Shown: one piece after another, positions 20,429 to 25,554 of the stretch
How positions within the stretch are numbered: position 1 is the first letter of the stretch
How the letters are laid out: each line of letters opens with the position of its first letter
Made by a program: the position numbers and the translations under genes
Notes under the pieces: model-generated
The model's input: only the letters and a program-made list of their open reading frames with translations
Told to the model about the DNA's origin: nothing
The model's database searches: none
Virus record (IMG/VR): IMGVR_UViG_3300042887_000443
Coordinates: 1 to 25,554 of that record
Reading direction: 5' to 3' (one strand)
DNA length: 25,554 nucleotides
Source of the DNA: a virus

Positions 20429-21254
20429 TTGTAATCTCCATAACTCGTGGCACATCGACCACTTCAACTAAAAACTCTGGGCCACTAGCGTACAAGAATG
20501 TACGTAGTTCAGGGAAACACTCTTTCTTGAAAGAACAATAACTGCATGAGGTACACAGCTTCTTATTCTTGCTAGTCTTACTAGCTGGAACAGGGTCAAG
20601 TCGTTTAATGCTGTCAGGGCTGGACAATGAAGCTGTCTCTGCCGCATGTTCAGCTTGCATCTTAAACAAACCTTTGTTCACTTCAATGGGGTAGTAGTTT
20701 ACATGTCCTAGTTCTTTCTGAATTGTGAGAAAGCCAGCATCAGGATAATCAAGAGTAGTAGCATAGCCGTTAAGTTGTTGATAGTAGCCAAATGGATCAT
20801 CAATAAGATTGTTCTTAAACTTCTCTTCAGAATATTTAGTAACACTCTTAACGTCAACCATCACACCATCAATCACTGCGTCAATACGACCTCGTACATA
20901 CCAACCATCACCAATGTCGTAAATAACTCGCTCTTGCTTCTTCTCTACCGTGTGCCCTGCATCCTCTGCCACATTCAACACCAACTCTTCTAGAATGTCT
21001 CCGTAAAAGAATTTAAGTAGTGCCCTACCATCATGCTTAACTGCAACATCTGGCATATTATATTTATACCATAGTCGCCGTGGGCAGGGGTCACCTACCT
21101 CAGAGAAATACAATACTTTCTCATCTCGTGCCCTATCTCGTGGTGTAAACCACTTGTCGTAGCTAACATCCACCTTGTTGTTACTAGTAACGGGAGCCAA
21201 GCTCCCGCTAACAACACTGTAAATATCACTTACTAGCGTTGTAATGTTTTTCAT
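20415..21254 (-). CDS. PD-(D/E)XK exonuclease with Fe-S cluster (Cas4/RecB-like)
   Basis: A 279-residue nuclease taking the place of the T7 gp6 exonuclease: probable roles are host-DNA breakdown and recombination. Cys57 in GDPCPRRLWY and a C-terminal trio-plus-one, Cys234, Cys237, Cys240 and Cys246 (CTSCSYCSFKKEC), form the iron-sulphur site typical of Cas4 and AddB. Core motif: Glu89/Glu90 in GDILEEL, Asp125 in RIDAVIDG, DVK at 134-136, and Gln159/Gln160 with Tyr164 in YYQQLNGYA (motif IV). ATG 21254 overlaps the previous stop by 4 bases. The first codons contain a hairpin and a 12-bp palindrome. No Cas1 or other CRISPR gene is near, so a CRISPR role is unlikely. Confidence 0.88.
   Translation of the reverse strand: MKNITTLVSDIYSVVSGSLAPVTSNNKVDVSYDKWFTPRDRARDEKVLYFSEVGDPCPRRLWYKYNMPDVAVKHDGRALLKFFYGDILEELVLNVAEDAGHTVEKKQERVIYDIGDGWYVRGRIDAVIDGVMVDVKSVTKYSEEKFKNNLIDDPFGYYQQLNGYATTLDYPDAGFLTIQKELGHVNYYPIEVNKGLFKMQAEHAAETASLSSPDSIKRLDPVPASKTSKNKKLCTSCSYCSFKKECFPELRTFLYASGPEFLVEVVDVPRVMEITNASN
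21180..21191. repeat. 12-bp palindrome GTTACTAGTAAC, copy 2 of 3
   Basis: A perfect palindrome in the first codons of the nuclease gene (codes V-T-S-N on the - strand). The same 12-mer is found at 2903-2914 and 25086-25097, and several sites differ by one base (for example near 1610, 8231, 23410 and 24400). It directly abuts a 7-bp stem hairpin. Seen in sequence; function unknown. Confidence 0.6.
21191..21207. other. Short hairpin in the nuclease gene 5' region
   Basis: CGGGAGC (21191-21197) and GCTCCCG (21201-21207) form a 7-bp stem with a 3-base CAA loop. It lies 47-63 bases downstream of the nuclease start codon and shares a base with the GTTACTAGTAAC palindrome. In the mRNA it could slow ribosomes or be an RNase site; no U-run follows, so it is not a standard terminator. 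Confidence 0.45.
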
Positions 21255-21754
21255 TCTTTAACCATTGCCTCTGCTGCTTGTGCATCCAAATCACCACATG
21301 AATAAGCTTCAAACTTACGTGCAATATCAATGATTAGATCAGCATACTCAATAAGAGATTCGGGGAAAGTACTATCTGCACCACAATAGTCGTTCACTGC
21401 CTTGGTAGCATTCGTAACAGAGTTCTGTCGAACAATGGCACGATCACCGTGTAGTAGAGGGATTGGAAACACCTTAGCTGGAGGGCTGTAAGGGGCTTTA
21501 ACGGGGCTAGCGGATGAGGCGCTAGGGGTAGGTGCTCCTGTACCCTTCTTAAGCATCTGCACTGAGGTTAGGTCTACGTTCTTACCATATGTGTTCTCGG
21601 TGAATTGAAAGTCAATCTCATCACCAATTGCAAATGCTGGCTTCTTAAAGCCGTAGCTGAAACGCTCACCACCTGCGACAATGGTGTATGCTGGCTTAGG
21701 GCCAAACTTGGTTGTAACTTCTTTGGTTGTGATGTTCTCGATGATATAGCTCAT
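21251..21754 (-). CDS. Probable single-stranded DNA-binding protein (gp2.5 slot)
   Basis: A 167-residue protein directly downstream of DNA polymerase. Residues 1-70 are beta-rich with KFGPKPAYTIVAGGERFSYG and AIGDEIDFQFTENTYGKNVD, compatible with an OB fold; residues 73-95 are a Pro/Ala/Ser linker; the last 65 residues are helical, with LLHGDRAIVRQNSVTNATKA and LIIDIARKFEAY. The OB-like start and the place between polymerase and nuclease match the ssDNA-binding protein of T7-like phages, but it lacks the strongly acidic C-terminus of gp2.5. The helical tail may instead contact a partner. ATG 21754 overlaps the polymerase TGA (ATGA) and has AAGGAAG upstream. Function is an inference. Confidence 0.55.
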   Translation of the reverse strand: MSYIIENITTKEVTTKFGPKPAYTIVAGGERFSYGFKKPAFAIGDEIDFQFTENTYGKNVDLTSVQMLKKGTGAPTPSASSASPVKAPYSPPAKVFPIPLLHGDRAIVRQNSVTNATKAVNDYCGADSTFPESLIEYADLIIDIARKFEAYSCGDLDAQAAEAMVKE

Positions 21755-23658
21755 TTATCTTCCTTTAATAAAACTTCTTTGTCTTGCCAATTAAAACCAG
21801 CTTCCACGCCAACACCTAGTTGGCAAGGAAAGTCAATGTTGAAAATACTCTTCATGTACTTAGGTGCATCCTCCAGTGTTTGTTTTGCTAATATAGCACA
21901 TTCTTGTAGCTTGTCAATAGGTACATCAAGCACCACAGAGTCATGCACAGTCATAACAAGTTTAACATCTGGTATTAGTTTAGCATCTTCCAACTTACGT
22001 AGCAAGATACCAACCATCATAGGGACAACATCCCCTGTAGCAAAGCCTTGGATAGGCCAGTTCTTTAACTCGGTAGGACTGAATGACAGACCCCCTTTGT
22101 ATTCGTTAGGATACTTGTTAAAGATGTAGTGTCGCCCTGTAGGGCTGTTGTGGTAGTAGGTGTACTGCGGCCCACTCTTATCTGGGTCGTAGCTAACTAC
22201 TGCATCCTTCTCAGCTTTGGCAACTATTTCTTCATGGTATCGTTTAACTCCTGTGTAACGGTTGTAGAATGTGTTAATGAATTTCTTAGCTGTTGCTCTA
22301 TCACAACCGCTTTGCGCCATAAGTGTAGTGATTCCTCCTCCGTAAACGAGTAGGAAACTGAATCGCTTAAAGGGTTTCCGTTCTTTGTCAGTTGGATACC
22401 TACCATACATTCCTTTGTACAACTCTCGGTGCATGTCCCGACCGTTATTAATATCGTCAATGAGGGTCTTGTCATCAGCTAAGTAGGCCAAGGCCACCAT
22501 CTCTAGTTGGCTGTAGTCAAGCTCTAGGAGTTTGCCAAACGTCCCGTGTCTGCTAATGTATGCTCTCTTAACATCTCCTGTCTCTGTCTGGTTCTGTAGG
22601 TTAGGGTTAGTTGCTGACAATCTCCCTGTCTTGGTTGCACAATGGTTTAGGTTGGGGTAGATGTTTCCATCTGGAAATCGTAAGGACAACAATCCTTCAT
22701 AGTAGGTGTCTTTAATCTTACTGCACTCACGAATGATGAGTAGCTGCTCTGCAACGCTATCTCCACCTGCTGCCAACTGTTTCAATACACTGTCGTCTGT
22801 TGAATAGTAACCACCTTTGCCTAGCTCCCCCGTAGGGGCATACTTGCCAATAATTCCCCGAATGCTCTCCACCGTTTTAGTTTTTGGTTTACCATTCTTA
22901 TAAAATCCATCATCTACCTTCTCCTTGTATTTCTCCTCACCACCAAAGAAATATAACGACAACTGCTTAGGGCTAGCTGTGTCTAAGCCGGGTGCTTCCA
23001 TTGCAACTTCAAATTGTGCCTGTTCTAGTAAGGCTGCATACTTATCACGCTGTGATGTTACGTAGTACCAATTAACACACATACCATTACGGTTCATCTC
23101 AATGGTGGAGCGTAGTGCGTCCATCTGTGTGAACATCAACGGCAATATCTCTAGTGCTTCTGCTTCTGCCCACTGTGCTTGAAAGATATGAGATGTGTTC
23201 TCAACATCACCAATTAGATAATCTAGCAAATCATCTTTAGGAATATCTGGTGTATCAATGCCAGCCTTCCAATAGGCTTTGATGCGATCATCCTTTAGTG
23301 CATGTTTGCCAATGTACTCTGCTGTCAACTCATCCAGTGATGCATACAAATGACGCTGACCACTGAGTAGGTAGGCTGCTAGCTGTGTATCCCATATACG
23401 GGGCAACTTGTTACTAGTATCACGATAGATGTACAACAAATCAAACTTAACATTGTGACCAATGACTAGCTCAGACTTATCGCAAATCTCACGTATTGTT
23501 TGTAGGTCTACACCTAATCTGTCGTACATCACATCTACATTACCACCTACAGCTTGCATACCTGCTGCAATGACCTCGTTACCTCTCCACATGGGATTAC
23601 CTGTGCTGTTACCCACTGGACAGCGGATAGTTGTTTCAAGGTCAACTACTAGATTCAT
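21751..23658 (-). CDS. polA: DNA polymerase, family A with 3'-5' exonuclease
   Basis: The phage replicative polymerase, 635 residues. Exonuclease: VVDLETT (Asp6, Glu8), GHNVKFD (Asn69, Asp73) and YLIGD (Tyr147, Asp151), all intact, so proofreading is expected. Polymerase: TGRLSATNPNLQNQ (344-357), motif A LDYSQLE (Asp381, Glu386), motif B RKPFKRFSFLLVYG (Arg427, Lys431, Phe435, Tyr439) and motif C VHDS (His572, Asp573). The residue equal to E. coli position 762 is Phe (T7 has Tyr). No 5'-3' exonuclease domain, as in T7. ATG 23658 follows AAAGGAG by 7 bases and lies inside the end of the preceding small gene. Confidence 0.95.
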   Translation of the reverse strand: MNLVVDLETTIRCPVGNSTGNPMWRGNEVIAAGMQAVGGNVDVMYDRLGVDLQTIREICDKSELVIGHNVKFDLLYIYRDTSNKLPRIWDTQLAAYLLSGQRHLYASLDELTAEYIGKHALKDDRIKAYWKAGIDTPDIPKDDLLDYLIGDVENTSHIFQAQWAEAEALEILPLMFTQMDALRSTIEMNRNGMCVNWYYVTSQRDKYAALLEQAQFEVAMEAPGLDTASPKQLSLYFFGGEEKYKEKVDDGFYKNGKPKTKTVESIRGIIGKYAPTGELGKGGYYSTDDSVLKQLAAGGDSVAEQLLIIRECSKIKDTYYEGLLSLRFPDGNIYPNLNHCATKTGRLSATNPNLQNQTETGDVKRAYISRHGTFGKLLELDYSQLEMVALAYLADDKTLIDDINNGRDMHRELYKGMYGRYPTDKERKPFKRFSFLLVYGGGITTLMAQSGCDRATAKKFINTFYNRYTGVKRYHEEIVAKAEKDAVVSYDPDKSGPQYTYYHNSPTGRHYIFNKYPNEYKGGLSFSPTELKNWPIQGFATGDVVPMMVGILLRKLEDAKLIPDVKLVMTVHDSVVLDVPIDKLQECAILAKQTLEDAPKYMKSIFNIDFPCQLGVGVEAGFNWQDKEVLLKEDK

Positions 23659-23887
23659 CTTGCAACTCCTTTCTCACTGAGATTAACAACTCTTTAATGT
23701 TCATTACGTGATCCCCATTGCAATATGCATTAGTGGTGGCATCACTCAGCCACATAGAGTTACCTTTACTTTCTGGCCCTAGATACAACCTATACCAACA
23801 TCCATTTGCGTTCTTCAAGTAACACAACATGTACCCATCTTTTTCTAGGTAAACATCACCTTCATTTGGTTTTCCATTTACTGACAT
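23642..23887 (-). CDS. 81-residue protein of unknown function
   Basis: ATG 23887 with AAAGG 6 bases upstream, inside the end of the helicase gene (26-base overlap); the open frame to 23920 has no site. The product opens MSVNGKPNEGDVYLEKDGYM, is beta-rich with GCWYRLYLGPESKGNSMWLS, and ends in a helix (NIKELLISVRKELQDESSS). The polymerase ATG lies inside its last 17 bases, so its translation probably feeds polymerase expression. No family recognised. Confidence 0.75.
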   Translation of the reverse strand: MSVNGKPNEGDVYLEKDGYMLCYLKNANGCWYRLYLGPESKGNSMWLSDATTNAYCNGDHVMNIKELLISVRKELQDESSS

Positions 23888-25124
23888 ATCTTGCCTTTGC
23901 TGGTTCAATATCAACTTCAAAGCACCCGTGTCTGTGTGCCTCTAGTGTTTCCTTACCTCCGAACAATTTGTTCTTTGGTACGTGAATGAAGCGTTGTAAG
24001 TCCATTCCCGGTTCGTTACTCTTGCCAATGGTGACAATGGCATCTGCCTCCCCAATCTTATCTGTCTTACTGCCTCGTAGCTGGTTCATTTGAATCCACT
24101 TCTCTCCCTCACCTGTACCGTCTACCTGACTAATTGCAATGACGGGGCAATACTCTTTAGCCAAGTCTCGTGCCCACTCATACAACTGTCCGATACGCAG
24201 GTCTTCCCTATCTTGCTTGAATCCATGCACCTTGTCAAGTTGGTCAAAGATAATGAGTCCCGGCTTGTACTCCTTGAACAGCATAGCAATCTTGTTAGTG
24301 CTCTTAATGCCTGAGTCATCATCCAAGATGAGGAAACGTTGACCACCTCCCAATAAGAATTTACTCTCGTGTACCTTAGGGTCACTCAGCAACTCGCTAC
24401 TAGTAACTTGGTTGTACGCTTGAATCACACGCATCATCACCTTGTTACTTGCCTCTTCGTTGTTAATCCAAACTACATGCTCATCAGGTTGTAGCTGAGT
24501 CATCATGTAGCTAGCCTCACTTGCAGTGAACGTTGTCTTACCTGTCTCTGGTCGTGCTGCAATGATGATGAAGTCACCCTTACGTATCGGCCCTAGTGCT
24601 ACGTTCAACTCTTTCAGTCGCCAGTTAAGGCCACCACTTGCTACAGTGCTTGATAGATAGTCTAGCGATGGCTTAACGAACACATCATCTTTGTCTACCG
24701 ATGCACCAACCTCTTTCTTATACGCATTAAGTAGCGGCTCAATAGATTCCAAGTCACCGCCCATACCAGTGCCAATCTTAAGGCACACATCGTATATCTG
24801 TGTTGCATAGTCAGTCTCAATTAGTTTGCCTAGCAAATCCTTAACAATGGGGGATGGTTTGTCTAACGCATCCTTCAGGTTGTCAAACGCTACCTCATAC
24901 GATGACGGGTCTTTAAGCTTCCTACCCTTCACAATTGAAAAGAATGTACGAAACTCAGGGTAGTTCAGTTCAGTACGTGTTGGGTAGTTGTCCCAATACT
25001 CACCTAACACACTGAAGATTTCTAATGTAATGGGTGATACGTTGTGCTTCTTTACATGCTCCTTAAATCTGTTGTAGGTATCTTTGTTACTAGTAACAAC
25101 TAGTAGGTCAATGTCGTAACTCAT
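23862..25124 (-). CDS. Replicative DNA helicase, DnaB-type
   Basis: Hexameric helicase of the phage fork, 420 residues. Residues 1-140 are a helical N-terminal domain that differs from DnaB and probably binds primase. The RecA-type motor starts near 160 with GGLNWRLKELN; Walker A is ARPETGKTTF (190-199), Walker B GLIIFDQ (289-295), motif 3 AISQVDG (330-336) and motif 4 QLRGSKTDKIGEADAIV (348-364), which suits the DnaB/gp4 arginine-finger region; a KNKLFGGKE loop follows. T7 has a fused primase-helicase; here the primase is the next gene upstream and the two share one base (TAATG). Translation coupling is likely. Confidence 0.92.
   Translation of the reverse strand: MSYDIDLLVVTSNKDTYNRFKEHVKKHNVSPITLEIFSVLGEYWDNYPTRTELNYPEFRTFFSIVKGRKLKDPSSYEVAFDNLKDALDKPSPIVKDLLGKLIETDYATQIYDVCLKIGTGMGGDLESIEPLLNAYKKEVGASVDKDDVFVKPSLDYLSSTVASGGLNWRLKELNVALGPIRKGDFIIIAARPETGKTTFTASEASYMMTQLQPDEHVVWINNEEASNKVMMRVIQAYNQVTSSELLSDPKVHESKFLLGGGQRFLILDDDSGIKSTNKIAMLFKEYKPGLIIFDQLDKVHGFKQDREDLRIGQLYEWARDLAKEYCPVIAISQVDGTGEGEKWIQMNQLRGSKTDKIGEADAIVTIGKSNEPGMDLQRFIHVPKNKLFGGKETLEAHRHGCFEVDIEPAKARYVSKWKTK
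25086..25097. repeat. 12-bp palindrome GTTACTAGTAAC, copy 3 of 3
   Basis: Lies near the start of the helicase gene (codes V-T-S-N), followed directly by another ACTAGT. Identical to the copies at 2903 and 21180. Confidence 0.55.
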
Positions 25125-25554
25125 TAAATCTCCATCTCTTGTAGTGTTTCAAAATCCAGTTCCTTTGCTTGATGATTGAACATAGCTGAAATGTTAGGGC
25201 ATAGGGGACTTAGATCAACGAACAACTTCTTAGCTGCTACATGCCCTGCCACATCATCATCCAGCCACAACACAACTCTTGGATGACTTAACAACACCTT
25301 CTTAGCCTCATCATCCATCTTGGTTCCCAACAAACATAACGTTGGATAACCTGCTCTATGTAGTTTATAACTACTTAATAAATCTTCTACAACTACTAAT
25401 GGTTTATCTGTATATGGTAATACATTTAAGTAACTATATCTTTGTTTACTATAAGTAAGGTATTTGGGGGATTTATTATATCTCCTTACTTGGCAACCTT
25501 TAATGCCCTTACTTAAACCTCCGAATATCGGTAGGACAATACCATCTACAGATT
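25124..25554 (-). CDS. DNA primase C-terminal part, TOPRIM domain (partial, runs off right edge)
   Basis: The open frame enters at the right edge and gives 142 residues to TAA 25124-25126. Visible TOPRIM elements: a beta strand PLVVVEDLLSS (residues 51-61 of the visible part) with Glu56 as metal ligand, then GYPTLCLLGTK, and VVLWLDDDVAGHVAAKKL with Asp98 and Asp100 (the DxD), followed by KELDF. This is the catalytic core of a DnaG/T7-type primase that makes RNA primers. No start is visible in the window and the zinc-binding and N-terminal parts lie outside. It precedes the helicase directly, so primase and helicase are separate here. Confidence 0.85.
   Translation of the reverse strand, partial: SVDGIVLPIFGGLSKGIKGCQVRRYNKSPKYLTYSKQRYSYLNVLPYTDKPLVVVEDLLSSYKLHRAGYPTLCLLGTKMDDEAKKVLLSHPRVVLWLDDDVAGHVAAKKLFVDLSPLCPNISAMFNHQAKELDFETLQEMEI

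Noticed and set aside
21605-22129. 174-codon + strand open frame across the SSB-like and polymerase genes
   Set aside because: Antisense to conserved polymerase motifs; Ser/Cys-rich content typical of shadows.
1-25554. T7-type phage promoters, tRNA genes, CRISPR arrays, insertion sequences, integrase or attachment sites
   Set aside because: I looked for shared long promoter-like repeats at gene starts, cloverleaf patterns, spaced direct repeats and transposase or recombinase motifs and saw none. No integrase is present, which suits a virulent phage, but other parts of the genome are not seen.

Overview
The window is a stretch of a tailed-phage genome with T7-type (podovirus) morphology. Two tightly packed gene blocks converge near position 13,030. 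The left block (1-13,016, + strand) is the late virion module in T7 order: the end of an upstream gene, tail tubular proteins A and B, a GNAT-like protein in the gp13 slot, and a set of internal-virion/ejection proteins. The last of these includes a 1969-residue protein with a zinc-protease motif and, as a separate gene, a small lytic transglycosylase. The right block (13,042 to the right edge, - strand) is the replication and nucleotide-metabolism module, transcribed right to left: primase (cut by the window edge), DnaB-type helicase, PolA-type polymerase, a probable ssDNA-binding protein, a Cas4/RecB-like Fe-S nuclease, a metallophosphoesterase, ThyX, an HNH endonuclease, MazG, an adenosylcobalamin-dependent ribonucleotide reductase and an ECF-type sigma factor, with many small unknown genes between them.

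T7-type tail genes facing a replication block with PolA, a separate primase and DnaB-type helicase, ThyX and a B12-dependent reductase recall the marine SIO1/VpV262/cobavirus lineage (Zobellviridae). That placement is inference from gene content; no search was run. Phages of that lineage are known to lack a T7-type RNA polymerase, and none is seen here, though the window is only part of the genome. The host cannot be read from the sequence. An aquatic bacterium able to supply cobalamin is plausible.

The - strand block is extremely compact. Most genes overlap the next by 4 to about 35 bases, with the Shine-Dalgarno sequence of the downstream gene inside the upstream gene, so translational coupling is likely. 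Five genes shorter than 60 codons fit the few gaps, including a 49-residue two-helix membrane protein. A GC-rich inverted repeat at 13,019-13,039 separates the two blocks and probably terminates transcription from one or both sides.

Working model: primase, helicase, polymerase, SSB-like protein and nuclease copy and recombine the DNA. NrdJ, ThyX and MazG supply or clean deoxynucleotides. The sigma factor, encoded near the end of the early block, could redirect host RNA polymerase, for example to the late block. Most worth following up are the sigma factor, the protease-bearing ejection protein with its detached transglycosylase, the 182-base HNH/mazG overprint, and the CTAG-rich palindromic words.
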